From positions 162,067,866 to 162,131,865 of the forward strand of contig CM077147.1 in NCBI GenBank assembly GCA_039583875.1: a DNA stretch of 64,000 nucleotides, read 5' to 3'. This document shows positions 42,542-52,798 of this stretch, piece after piece. This DNA comes from Platanthera guangdongensis. Taxonomy: Eukaryota; Streptophyta; Magnoliopsida; Asparagales; Orchidaceae. Made by a program: the position numbers and the translations under genes. Below the pieces are notes generated by a model that saw nothing but the letters and a program-made list of their open reading frames with translations, did no database searches and was not told the DNA's origin. Every line of letters begins with the position of its first letter. Within the stretch, counting starts at the first letter, position 1.

Positions 42542-43640
42542 TGATGCAGACCCACACGTTGACACCATAAAGACGAGGGACTAAACACGATTTCCTTACG
42601 AAGATCAAATTCTACACTCGCATAATTTTACAAACGCAGCATACACGCAAGCAATTATATCAACTAAATGTATTGTATGGGTAGCCAAACCGCTTAGGAT
42701 CGAATAAATGGTTATAGGTCAATATTCTTTCCGGCTAAAAGGACCCACCCAGTCCGATCGAGCGAAGGTTGTACCAAAAGAGATCTACCAAAATTAACGA
42801 TTCGAAAAATAGTAGATCTTTCCCAACAAAAAGAATACGAAGGTTCGCCAAACCTTTCCGAAATTAAACAAAATAAGGATGAACAACAAAATCAATTGAA
42901 GAAAGCACTAAAAATTCAACGTTTCCAAGATAACGCCAAAGTATCCACCACATTGAAAAATCTAGAGGGCAAAACACCAAAAGTAGAAAGGTTTCCTTAC
43001 CCAATCAGAATGGATGATTCTGATTCACTATTTTCTGGATCGTCCTTCAACGGCTCCGCCGGAGTCACGCCAGATGGAGATGAAACTCGTTTGCCTTCGT
43101 CGCTTCACACCTTGGCCGAGATCCACCCAAGGATGTTTGAAGATTGGCTGGTGTTGGCAAGGAAGTGGGTGGTCAGAATTTGGTTTTATGGAGGGTTGTT
43201 GGGTTTAGGCTAGGGTGGCCGTGAGTTTTGTATTTTGGGAGAGAGGAAAGGTGGCGGCAAGAGGGGAGGTGGCCGAGCACTACTGAGGGAGAGGAGGAAA
43301 TAGGGCCGACGGTTTTGAAAGAGAAAGGTGGCCGATCACTTGAGGGAGAAGCGGGAATAGGGTCTGCGTCTTGGAGAGGGGAGAGAGGTTATTGCCAAAA
43401 TTTTGAAGGAGGAGGAGGAGGGAATTCTCAAGAGGGGAATTAGGGTTATCAACTTGCTTTCATTCAACTTAAAATGAAAATAAACACACCATGTCCTTAT
43501 ATAGGCTTACATCCAATGGTTTGGCTACATGCAACCCAAATATAAAAAAGATAACACACACCATAGTTTTAAACATTATATGAAATAGTAATGCTCAGAA
43601 AATAGCAAATAAATTAAAATAAAAATTAAGATGTTGTCTT
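42542..43640 (-). repeat. LTR of a minus-strand chromovirus (boundaries approximate)
   Basis: The plus-strand end starts TGATGCAGACCC inside the Tat LTR array. On the minus strand, CCTATATAAGGACATGG near 43497 is a good TATA box, with a transcribed leader below it. Coding sequence for a chromodomain protein ends just upstream (43678), so this is the 3' LTR. The upstream boundary near 43640-43674 is uncertain. Frames within 43000-43440 have no recognisable product. Confidence 0.6.
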
Positions 43641-43677
43641 GCGCCGAGGGCGGAGATTGTAGTGTTGCTCCACAAGA

Positions 43678-44525
43678 TCACCACGACGCCACAAGTCTTT
43701 TGTTGGAGATGTGAAGGATCTTCCGCGAGCAAGCCTTCATCATCTTCCACATGTTGGAGTCTCCGTCTCCATCAATCCTCCCCCGCTCGAAAGTACTCAT
43801 CAATGATGAGTTGTCCTGAATGTACCGGCGCAAAAGAGCATCATCCAAAAGAGTCACCTCCGATTCCGGAAGCCAAGAGTCATCGGAGGCCGGACGATCA
43901 TGCCATCGAATCAAGTAGCGGTGAACATCACCACTTGGAGAGGAAAGCACTTTATCCTTGATGTTCCTGTCTGGCAAAAAGTTGGTCCTGGGAAACCTGG
44001 GAAAAGCATTAGGCAATAAAGGAGGAAAAGTTTCTTCATCAACAATCAATGTACCTCCATTGGAGACCGAAGAAGAGAGCGATCCAGAAACAAACTCACC
44101 CCCCAACCCATTAGAAAATGCAATGGAATCATAAGGGCAGTTAGATAACTTAAGTGGTGGAGAAACATATGACGTTAAATCAGAAACATTAAAAAAAGGA
44201 GAAATACCCTAAAGAGTGGGTAACTCTAAAAAATATGCGTTTTCTCCTAATTTCTTTAAAATCTGAAAAGGCCCGGCTCGCCGATTCGCCAACTTTTTTA
44301 TAGTGCCTGAAGGCATCCATTCAGGGACGAGACACACCAAGATTAAATCGCCAACCTTAAAGTGAGACTCTCTTTTTTGTACGTTAGCGTGAACTTGATA
44401 AGATGCATATTGTGTGGTTAGCACTTCATTTATGTGTTTATGCAAATTATGAATATGGGAGGCAAAATCCTGTGCAAATTGACTTGACTTATAAGATGGC
44501 GATAACGGAATCAAGTCAAGTGGCA
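43678..44525 (-). pseudogene. Chromovirus integrase C-terminus and chromodomain, minus strand
   Basis: From 44565 downward: GYKAPVPLDLIPL, then a linker with HKHINEVLTTQY, KVGDLILV and RRAGPFQILKKLGENAYFLELP (the integrase C-terminal GPF/Y region). After a stop near 44209, a frame at 44106-43678 carries a chromodomain (VHRYLIRWHDRPASDDSWLP, EVTLLDDALLRRY). The chromodomain places it in the chromovirus branch of Ty3/gypsy, distinct from the Del/Tekay and Tat copies. The upstream part is cut near 44525 by the copia-3 fragment. Confidence 0.85.
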
Positions 44526-45175
44526 CTGGTGCTTTATATCCAACCCTTTGTGATGATGACAACACTGCTTAGTCAGGCATTCAACCTGCTTACCATGAAG
44601 GGGTTCAGTAGGAAGTAGCTCAAATCATTTATCCTCTTTCTAATTTTGAGGGAATTCAATATGCACTACAACAAATGTATAGTCCTCCACAGGAGGCACA
44701 CAATGTCATTATTGAAAAGGTTGAAATGCCTAAAGCTGCTTTGAAAAGAGAGCAAGAAGCTCAACTTTTTAAGAAAAGGTTTAGAGAGCAGGCTGAATTA
44801 AAACCTGATTTTGAAAAATGGAGTCACACCTCCAGAAACATTATTCTCACTGCCTGGCAAGCCGTTAAAGACAACATGCATGATAGAGGCAAGTGGTATT
44901 CTGAACAAGAGTGGAGCAAATATCAGAAGCGGCAAGATGTCATATATCAGTTTAGACGAGATCTCAAAGCTGGGAAGATACTTGCTACTTCTGTGGAGCC
45001 TAGCAAATACTTTCCAAAGCCTTATCATTATTTTGAAAGGCAAAAGGTCAAGGCTGAAGAACTTAAGAAGAAGGATTTGAAAGGAAAGAAGCCAGCTGAT
45101 GACATAGAAACTAATGTACAAGTTAGAATTCAGTCTGGCAAAGGAATTGTTATCAAGGAGCATGATCAATCCTAG
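44525..45175 (+). pseudogene. Copia-3 extra ORF, C-terminal fragment
   Basis: The plus strand encodes YPTLCDDDNTA, a TAG, SGIQPAYHEG, another TAG, EVAQIIYPLSNFE, then an open stretch with MYSPPQEAHNVIIEKVE, KRFREQAELKPDFEKW, KYFPKPYHYFERQKVKAEE and SGKGIVIKEHDQS before TAG. This matches the C-terminal block of the copia-2 extra ORF over about 215 residues, with substitutions spread evenly and the YHYFERQK core kept. The rest of the element upstream is missing, lost at the junction with the minus-strand chromovirus. Confidence 0.9.
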
Positions 45176-45467
45176 AATTAGATGGTCTAGGCTTTGGTCA
45201 ATGTAAAATTTTGGACTAAATCATTGTTATTCTGAACATATATTAATAAAATTCCTTGGTTTAGTCTCAATTTGATATTGGATACTTAAAATTTTATGAT
45301 GCATGTTCATTATGTTATAACATATTCTGAGATAATATTGTTACATGCAATGACTGTCTATGGTTACTCTTGTCTTTGAATTAAATGCTTACATCATAAT
45401 ATTTGTTTTATTATAAGTGATGTATATCATTGACTAAGGGTTATGACTTCTCCAAATAGGGGGATAT
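45176..45467 (+). other. Copia-3 3' untranslated region and polypurine tract
   Basis: A/T-rich sequence, then AAATAGGGGGATA (45454-45466) directly before the LTR. Confidence 0.8.
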
Positions 45468-45604
45468 TGTTGAGTACATTGGAAAATGTGTACCTGATTT
45501 GGAGAAGCCTCGCCTAACTCAATGATATTCATCAATGTGTTTTTGATGTTGCGTTGAGTTTCCATGTGCAGGTTAAGGAAATGCAGAAAAAGTTTCTAAG
45601 TACA

Positions 45605-46015
45605 AGTGTCGACACTTGAGAAGAATTGTGTCGACAATTGGGAAAGGTTGTGTCGACACCAGGAGCCAGATTGTGTCAACACACAGGACTTGTGTCGACA
45701 CCCAGAAAATCGGTCGACAACAACTGTATCGGCACACAGAACTTGTGTCGATACATTCCAGAATTCTGTCGACAACAATTATGTCGACACACAGGACTTG
45801 TGTCGACACACACCAGAATTCTGTCGACACCAACTTTGTCGAGACTAGAAGCTGTTGTGTCGACAAACAGGACTTATGTCGACAAATTCCATAGAAGCTG
45901 TGTCAAGAAGATAAAGAAGGGTTATGTCGACACTATGAAAGCTATGTCGATATCATCAAAAATTGTGTCGACACATGGTCTATTTGTGTTGACACTTTTG
46001 GAGTATTGTCTCGAC
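45605..46015. repeat. U3 array of TGTCGACAC/TGTCGACAA in copia-3
   Basis: About 20 sites, including TTGTGTCGACACA, CTGTCGACAACAA and degraded TGTCGATAC, at about 15-25-bp spacing. Confidence 0.9.
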
Positions 46016-46160
46016 ATTGTTCTGCTGAGATAAAGTATATTGAGGCATCAGGTGTCAAGACTGAAGACTTGACAGCTGTCATAACTAACAAAGCTGTTGC
46101 ATCTGTCAGAGCTGTCAGAAGGCCGTTATGAACCGGATCAGCCGGTAACCTCAGAAGGAT

Positions 46161-46170
46161 CTATATAAAG
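46161..46170 (+). promoter_or_regulatory. TATA box of the copia-3 LTR
   Basis: CTATATAAAG about 150 bp downstream of the last array site, the same arrangement as copia-2. Confidence 0.75.
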
Positions 46171-47032
46171 ACATGTTCTATCATCAGAAAGTGCATCTGA
46201 AGATAGAGAGATCTAAGAAAATAGGACTTGTCATCTTCAAGTCATGAAGAGAAGGCAGATTCTTAACAAGTCTGCAAGAAGATTTCAGATCAAATTCTGA
46301 AGGAAGCTGGATTGAAGATCATCTCCAACTTCACAAGAAGATCAAACTTACTTTGTTCAGATTCAAGAAGCCTTGAAGAGGCTAAGATAGGTTGGATCTT
46401 AAGCTATCAGATCTATCAAGAACTGATCAAGAAGCCTTCACCCCTTTCTCTCTATACCTGGGTGAAGGAATTATTCATCTTGTTATCAATTTTTCTGTAG
46501 GATCTTTTATAGATCTGAGTGTAAGAGAGTTATCTCTCTGAGTTGTAAGCCTAAGATTATAAAGGCTGAGGTAGGGCTGTGTGCCTGAGGTAGGGGATTA
46601 ATTTCTCTGAGTTGTAGGCATAGGGAAAAGGATGAGGTAGGGCTTGATTGCCTAAGTTGTATGAGTGTGGACTCACTCTGAGGCAGGATTCTCTAGAAGA
46701 ATATGAGTTGTAGGACTTGCTGAAGTCTAAGATGTAGGAACTATTCTGGGTTCTGAGTTGTAAGATCTAAGGATCTGAGAAGGAAGAAGGAAGTTAGGCC
46801 GAATCTAGTATACTGCTAGATAGACGAAGGGGGAAAGTGGATGTACCCATCACTTGGGGAACCACTATAAATCTGTGTGTATGCTGTGTGTGTGTTTTCT
46901 TTCAATCTGTGCTGTGATAGTTGTTGCATAGATGAATTGCTAGTAAAATATATTGTCTGCCTTAATAAAAAGGAATTGAACCTATTCACCCCCCCTCTTG
47001 GTGTTTAGGATATCTTGAAACCAATTCTTTCA

Positions 47033-47242
47033 GAAGGCGAGCTCATCAGCGAAGAAAGTATTGATCACCTCACCCCTCCGGGGTCGGCGTGCGGTAAAAC
47101 CCGATGGGATTTAGTCGGCAATAAATTCCGCCAGATCCTACTCGGTAGTATTCCCTTCATAGAAAGTGTACTCGGCAAATTGCCTCGTACACTTGGACCT
47201 TCCGTCAGCATCAGGCCGCATCCTGCCCATCTTTACTAAAAC
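47033..47242 (-). pseudogene. N-terminal piece of an antisense Tat accessory gene (copy D)
   Basis: Minus strand: a TATA box (CTATAAATAG, 47339-47330), then about 100 bp downstream an ATG near 47234. It encodes MGRMRPDADGRSKCTRQFAE, then a TAG, DLAEFIAD, a TAA, IPSGFTARRPRRGEVI and FFADELAF, and is cut at 47032 by the copia-3 LTR. The pattern (a short acidic helix, then an IPxxFxxRxPxxGE-like phrase) resembles the N-terminus of plant Transposase_28-like gypsy accessory proteins. That match is from memory of the family style and is tentative. Confidence 0.5.
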
Positions 47243-47329
47243 GTTGGTGCAAGTGCAATTGGCGAGAAGGGCAACAGAAGGGGGTATGAGTCTGCAGTAA
47301 AGGTGATAGTCTGGGGGTAGGTGAGGGGG

Positions 47330-47339
47330 CTATTTATAG
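47330..47339 (-). promoter_or_regulatory. TATA box upstream of the antisense accessory gene piece
   Basis: CTATAAATAG on the minus strand, about 100 bp before the ATG near 47234, a normal plant promoter-to-start distance. Confidence 0.55.
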
Positions 47340-47559
47340 AAAGTAATTTAATTATCGAGCTGACTGGTCAGTCCGACTCGCCATCCCCAACTTGCCAAAC
47401 CCTGCGAACTGCTCTACCCTAATGCGAGTCGAGTCTATATCATAACGCAGTTCACAAGTCACAAGCATTAGAAATTAAATCTAGAAAAACAGTTAAGTTA
47501 TTACAGGACAACGTCAAACAATCAGTTCCACAAAATTATTATAATAGGCGAGCTGGGGG

Positions 47560-48876
47560 AACTGGGGGTGAGTGCTGGTAGGCTCAGCTAGGGAGCCATT
47601 TCCATCTATTCTGGCCTCGCGTCCCCATCCCCAGAGGTTGTCGTGGGTTGTTGAACTCACAGACTAGCTCCAAGTCTTATTGTATGAGCTGTATGTTCTC
47701 ATTGATTCTCTCCATAAGCGGTGTAGGAGAAGTCATCCCACTCGTCGAGCAGTGCCAGACCTCGTCTGCCAGCAACACGTAGTCCATTTCTAGCGCCTGC
47801 AACCGATGATTGTCGAGTGAGTTGTTCTCCTGGATCTGGCGCAGTGCGAGTTACTGCTTCTTAAGGACTTCCGCAGTTCGCCTCCTCAGCTCGGCAGGGC
47901 CCCGGGAGGCGTCCAGGAAATCCTCTATCGCATTGGGCGAAAGAGGTGGAGAGTGGTGAGCTGGCTCGTAAGATTCTTCAGCTTCGGATTGGTCAAGAAG
48001 GCCTGTAAGAACAACATAATTCAGATGAGGAGCTGAGGTTTGCAGAAATGATAGATACTAGAATATCTTCACGAGATGGTCCCGCCGAGGTGGGGCTGCC
48101 GAGAAGAATTTGGCTAACCCTGAAATGAGCAAGTGAGAGGAGGGTGAAGGGCCTTACCGTGACCCAGATCTTGAGAGCTTGGGGAGATTAGATTGAAGTT
48201 CGGGATGGGGATGTCCCCAGAACCTCCCCTACGTGTAGACGATCGAGGGTTGGAACCCGAGGCGGCTCACGGGCCGGCGACTTCATCAGTAGCGAGCCCA
48301 GCCTAGTGGCACCGAAGGGAGGCGATAGGTTTCTTATGTGGCCTTCGGGAGAGGATTGGGGGAGCGTGTTGCTGCGAGGTGAGTCTACTCGCGACACAGC
48401 CGTTTCAGCACCATTGTGCTGAGTGTCCGAGTTGGCAGGAAGGTCAATGATCTCTTTTCCCTTTGGTTTAGCGGCTGTCTTAGAGGAGGAAGCGAGGCCA
48501 TGATCTTGGGTTCAGGCCAGGTCACGGTAGACGGACTTGGTAGCTCTCGGGGCAGTTTTGGCCTTCTTGGCAGGCTCGTGTTTTGGCGGCTCGTGCGGTA
48601 AAGTCTTGGGCGACAGGGAGGTCAGCTCAGCAGCACGAGCAGCATTGAGCTGTCGGGCGTGGCTAAGCCTCTCTTGGAGCTCCTTGGAGAGAGGCATCTC
48701 GACAGGATCAGAGTAAAAGGGAATGGCAAGGGTCGCCCAGGTAGGGGGCATATATTTATAGTTGCTTTTGGACCTCACCAAAAGATTCCCTCTCGCTCCT
48801 GCAGCGCTCATCAAATACTTGGGGTTGGTTATTTCTTTTAGAACTTTGCGGAAGCTCGCAAAGAACGGGGATTGTG
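47560..48876 (-). pseudogene. C-terminal part of an antisense Tat accessory gene (copy D)
   Basis: Minus-strand coding, best seen at 48870-48512 (YTQSPFFASFRKVLKEITN, YMPPTWATLAIPFYS, ARQLNAARAAELTSLSPKTL, then Lys/Pro-rich sequence). After a non-coding interval (about 48100), a coiled-coil-like part follows at about 48000-47690 (LRRRTAEVLKKQ, a stop, LALRQIQENNSLDNHRLQAL). Stops interrupt it. It lies directly upstream of the Tat LTR start at 48877 and in antisense to it, as the antisense ORF does in other Tat elements. It is probably the same gene type as 5107-6027. Confidence 0.55.
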
Positions 48877-49368
48877 TGTAACCCTGTATTCGATGAGCGG
48901 GTTCCCCTCCAGGATCAGTGCTTTGCCAGATCGACAGGAGCAAAGTCGCTCAGTAGCGAGCCCCTCCCAAGTGTTCGTCGAGCCAACCACGCAAGACGGG
49001 ATCTTGGCGTTGAGTGAGACGAGATAACTCAATGCCTTCCAGCCTTGGTGTTGAGTGAGGAGAGATTACTCAACACCTCTTGCCATTGGCATTGAGTGAG
49101 GCGAGATCACTCGACACCTCCCGCCCTTGGCATTGAGTGAGGCGAGATCACTCGACGCCTCCCTCCCTTGGCATTGAGTGAGGCGAGATCCCTCGACGCC
49201 TACCGCCTTTGGCGTTGAGTGAGGTGAGTTCACTCGACGCCTCCCGCCTTTGGCGTTGAGTGAGGTGAGTTCACTCGACGTCTTCCCCCTTTGGCATTGA
49301 GTGAGGTGAGTTCACTCGACGCCTTCTGTTTTTGGCGTTGAGTGAGGCAAGTTCTGTCAAGGACTTCT
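48877..49368 (+). repeat. Tat copy D LTR, first 490 bp, with a 41-bp array
   Basis: Starts TGTAACCCTGTATTCGATG and matches 42308-42420 of copy B. From about 49006 there are nine units of about 41 bp (starts at about 49006, 49047, 49088, 49129, 49170, 49211, 49252, 49293 and 49334) with the core GGCGTTGAGTGAGGCGAG...TCACTCGACGCCTCC, which is nearly self-complementary. It is cut at 49369 by the second Del/Tekay-like LTR. Confidence 0.82.
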
Positions 49369-51350
49369 TGTAACGCCCCGAAAATTGAAATCGAGCTAGT
49401 CGTGTAAAAAAGGAATTTTTGGTGCCTGGTTAGGGGTACACGTCCTAGGACACGGGCGTGTCCAAGCCCGTGTGGAGCCCTCTGTTGCCCGGCTTTGTCC
49501 AGAGAAGGACACGGCAGGAAACACGACAGAGTGACACAGGCATGTCAGCTGACACGGGCGTGTGCCTACCTGTGTCAGTACTCGTGTTCCCAAGAGTCGT
49601 GTCGGTTGGCGTGGCTGTTTTCTGTGACACGGTCCCAAGACACGGGCGTGTCAAGACCCGACACGGGCGTGTCAATTGAGACACGGGCATGTCTTAGCCC
49701 GTGTGAGTCTCTGTGTTCGACGATCGTGCCTGGATTGAGGCACACGGCCTGGGACACGGCCGTGTGCCAAGCCTTGTTCGGCCTAGGTTTGGGGATTTTT
49801 GTGCAGATCTGAGCCGTTCATTTTCTTTAATTAATATCTGAAGGCCCAGTGATGTTCCTGCTATGTTAAGGCCGGGAATGAGGGATTAACTTCTCATTTC
49901 TTCTTTAGCATTCTCTTTCCAAGGTGTTGGAGAGAAGAGAGAGCAAGGAGGAAGTTTGAGGAAGATTCTGGCTGCCGGCGGAGCATCGGAGCACTGTTTA
50001 GAGAACCGAGAGCTGATCCGTGGAGGAAATCCCGTTGCGAAGACTTCTATCCGGATAGATTTCCATGGCGCAGAAACGTACTACAAGGGTAACGATTCTC
50101 TACTTGAGCATGTGAAGCTCTCTTCCATTTTGTATAGGGAAACCCGCTCCTGCGACTGTGCGGCGAGTGTGCGGTGTTCCTTGGGGTTGAGGTGAATGAG
50201 CCCCCCTTGTGTTGCATATAGAGTGCGAAATCAAAGTACGGACATAGACATTGTGTATGAAGCCTACCCGGACATGTTGGTCTGGATCGGTGATGTTGCA
50301 TTTGTTATGGTTTGCCAGAGATGACTCCATGCTTTGGGTTTTCGGGTTTCTACGCGGTAGATTGCAGCAGGGATCCTTGGGGATTAACTCCAAGGCGCAC
50401 TCGGAAAACTGAGCGAAATTGTTGTTTTGCTAACTTGGCGGTCTGGGAACCGGCCTTGAACATAACTGGGTTATGTGATTGTTTGGAAATGTTAGGATCC
50501 GAGAGAAGCTTGGCCCGCGCGTAGGTCTTAAGGTGACTAGGCGGTATGAGCAGCGGGCAAGTGGAATCGGACCTGGGCTATGTGGTTCGGTGCGAGAGAC
50601 CCACTGATGGGGACTGGCCGTTGGCATAGTCGGGAGCCTTAGACAGTGGTTAGAAGGGCTAAAATGCTCATGTTGTTGCCATCTTGGGGGTGGTGGTGAA
50701 GACGCTGAAGTGTCAGGATTCACCGATAATGTGCCCTGAGTGCACGTGGTGTTTGGTCGTGCGAGCCTATACCTGTGGAGAAGTATGTTTGTACTATATT
50801 GTTTAGCTAGGCTAATGAATTGCAGGGAAGGAGCACCGCCGTTCCGATTTAGGGGAGGGGTCGTTAAAATTTGGTCGGCTTTGGTTGACTGTTACTTTGT
50901 TTTCCACCGTGTGGTGGAATGTCGCTTGCAGGTGCTGCGGAGCCGAGTGCAAAATAGCGGACTGGAGCCCATGTTACTGAGCTGGCCCTCAAAGGCCCAA
51001 GAGAATAGTTGTTCTTTATTTTGTCATGTGTGGCCGGCCTGCGAGCCGATGTATGGAAACCATTATTTTATTAAGTGAACTCTTGTAAGGCCATAAGGCC
51101 AGGTACCTTTCAGTGTATTTGTATTTTATTCCAGTTGTAGTGGTTGTGGACATTCATGTTTATTGGATTACGGTTATGGGTTCTTTCAACTGTTTAAAAG
51201 CTTCCGCTAGAATGTTGTGTGTTAGGACGAGTAGTCTTAATTGGATAGTTTGGTTATTCATACGTAACCCTTCCGACTGTCCGTGGTTTATGCCGTCAGG
51301 TTCCAGCTGGACCTTCTGTTATATGTCATACGACGGATGGGGGTGTTACA
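49369..51350 (+). repeat. 5' LTR of the second Del/Tekay-like element (1982 bp)
   Basis: TGTAACGCCCCG to GGGGGTGTTACA, the same ends as 3029-5106, followed by a primer binding site. U3 carries the GACACGGGCGTGTC array at 49435-49770. The array start lies inside the Tat copy D repeat. Confidence 0.93.
49435..49770. repeat. U3 array of GACACGGGCGTGTC in the second Del/Tekay-like LTR
   Basis: About 12 palindromic or half sites (for example 49449, 49553, 49637, 49661, 49679, 49751). One GTTCGACGATCG site lies near 49713. Confidence 0.9.
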
Positions 51351-51353
51351 ATT

Positions 51354-51361
51354 TGGTATCA
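51354..51361 (+). other. Primer binding site, degraded
   Basis: TGGTATCA, then TACTTC instead of GAGC: an eight-base match to the initiator Met tRNA complement, three bases after the LTR. Confidence 0.7.
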
Positions 51362-51574
51362 TACTTCTGGTTAAGGTCCGGCTTAAATTAATTCATGGGC
51401 GAATTCTTTTAAGGGGTGGTGAGCACATATGTGCGTCATCGTTATAACATCAAAAAGAATTCATGAATGTCCACTTTGGAATGAAAAATACGCTTGTTTT
51501 GTGGAACCTGAGTGTTCTAATGATTGCTTTTAGCAATTTGTGTGTTGTCTAATCTAGGTTCTTTGCTATTATAG

Positions 51575-52718
51575 GCAGCTAGGAGCGATGCTGGTCAATC
51601 AGAGCATCCGCAATCGACGGAAAGTAGTGCACCGAGGGATGTGCCTACAATACCTCCTTCGGCGGAAACCATCAGGTTGGTGGCTGAAGCAGTCTTTGCA
51701 ATGATAAATGCCCTACCTGCAGGGCAAATGCACCACACACCTCTTATGAATGAGCAAGAACCGGTTAGGGCGGCAGAGCCGAGAGTGGTGGAGTGCGTGG
51801 CAGTGGATCAGGTAGAGGTGAGGAGGGCTACAGAGAGACAGCTCAAGCATGTAATGGGCTTTAATCCTCCGGTGTTTGATGGGGTTGGAACGCCAGCTCA
51901 AGCTGAGGATTGTCTTTCTACGATAAAGAGGATCTTGACGGCCACATTAACTGAGGAGTGGCAGAAGACCACCATAGCGACCTTCCTTTTGGCTGGCGAG
52001 GCGAGGCTGTGGTGGGATGAGTTAGAGTTTCATCTCTTAGTGGGAAGGCAGCTTGCTGATGTGCCGATAGAGGAATTCTCAAGATTGTTCTTGGCTTGAT
52101 ATCTACCCTCTGCTCAGAAGCTTGAGATGGAAAATCAGTATCTTGGGTTGACTCAGGGAGCCAGAAGCGTGGACGAGTATCTCCACGAGTTTACACGGTT
52201 GGGTCGGTATGCTGTTGCTATGTTTACGGAAGAAGAGAGGAAGACCAACCGATTCTATGAGGGTCTACGCGGCGACCTACAGTTACTCCTTGCTGGGCCT
52301 AAGGCGCAGGGCTTCCTAGTCTTTGTCAAGTCGGCCTGGTCATTGGAAACGGTCGTAAAGAAAGTACAAGAGAAGAAGGACCCAGGGGAAAAGAAGGCAG
52401 AGTTCAAAGTGCCAAGTACAAAATCAGGATTCTGCAGATGGAACAAGAAGCAGAGGACTTCGAACTCATCCCCTTCATCTGGTGCGTCGGGGGAAACTAC
52501 AAGTCGAGTCCTAGGAGCTTGTTACAACTGTGGGAAGATGGGGCACTTTGCTCGTGAGTGTTGGAGCGGACGTGCAAAGTCCGAGAGGAAGCCTGGAGCG
52601 ACCTATGAAGAGAAAGGGAAGGCGGTGGAGTCAACCGCATCCCATCATGCTGCAGCCCAGCCTCGAGTTTATAATCTCGGTCTGCAAGAGGCCATAAAAC
52701 AAGATGACGTGGTGACAG
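51575..52718 (+). pseudogene. Gag of the second Del/Tekay-like element
   Basis: The frame opens after a stop at 51572 (AARSDAGQSEHPQSTE, ETIRLVAEAVFAMINA). It runs through the gag core (MGFNPPVFDGVGTPAQAEDC, WWDELEFHL, NQYLGLTQGARSVDEYLHEF, RFYEGLRGDLQLLL) to a zinc knuckle CYNCGKMGHFAREC near 52521. TGA at 52097 replaces the Arg expected in FLARYLP (CGA to TGA). No in-frame ATG is seen near the start, and the TTGCTATTATAG just before could be a splice acceptor of a leader intron. The 3' end runs into the candidate intron. Confidence 0.88.
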
Positions 52719-52798
52719 GTATGAGTTAAATTTTAGCGGTTTAACTTTTTGTAGTTGTTACCTCTTTTTATATGTTAGCTTATTATTCTTGGTGCTAG
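52719..52798 (+). other. Candidate 80-bp GT-AG intron between gag and protease
   Basis: GTATGA donor, T-rich body, TTGGTGCTAG acceptor. Unspliced, the frame meets TAA at once and the length (80) shifts frame. Splicing joins ...DVVTG to FVLIFDCPARALFDTGASHSF, restoring the usual gag-to-protease transition of this clade. Confidence 0.65.

Larger units (their letters stand above)
45468..47032 (+). repeat. 3' LTR of copia-3 (1565 bp)
   Basis: Starts TGTTGAGTACATTGG and ends CAATTCTTTCA. It resembles the copia-2 LTR in layout and phrases (GTACCTGATTTGGAGAAGCC, GAACCGGATCAGCCGGTAACC). U3 has a TGTCGACAC-type array at 45605-46015 and TATA at 46161-46170. A region of GTTGTAGG/CTGAGGTAGGG repeats (46540-46760) corresponds to the CCTACACTCAG repeats of copia-2. 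Confidence 0.88.
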
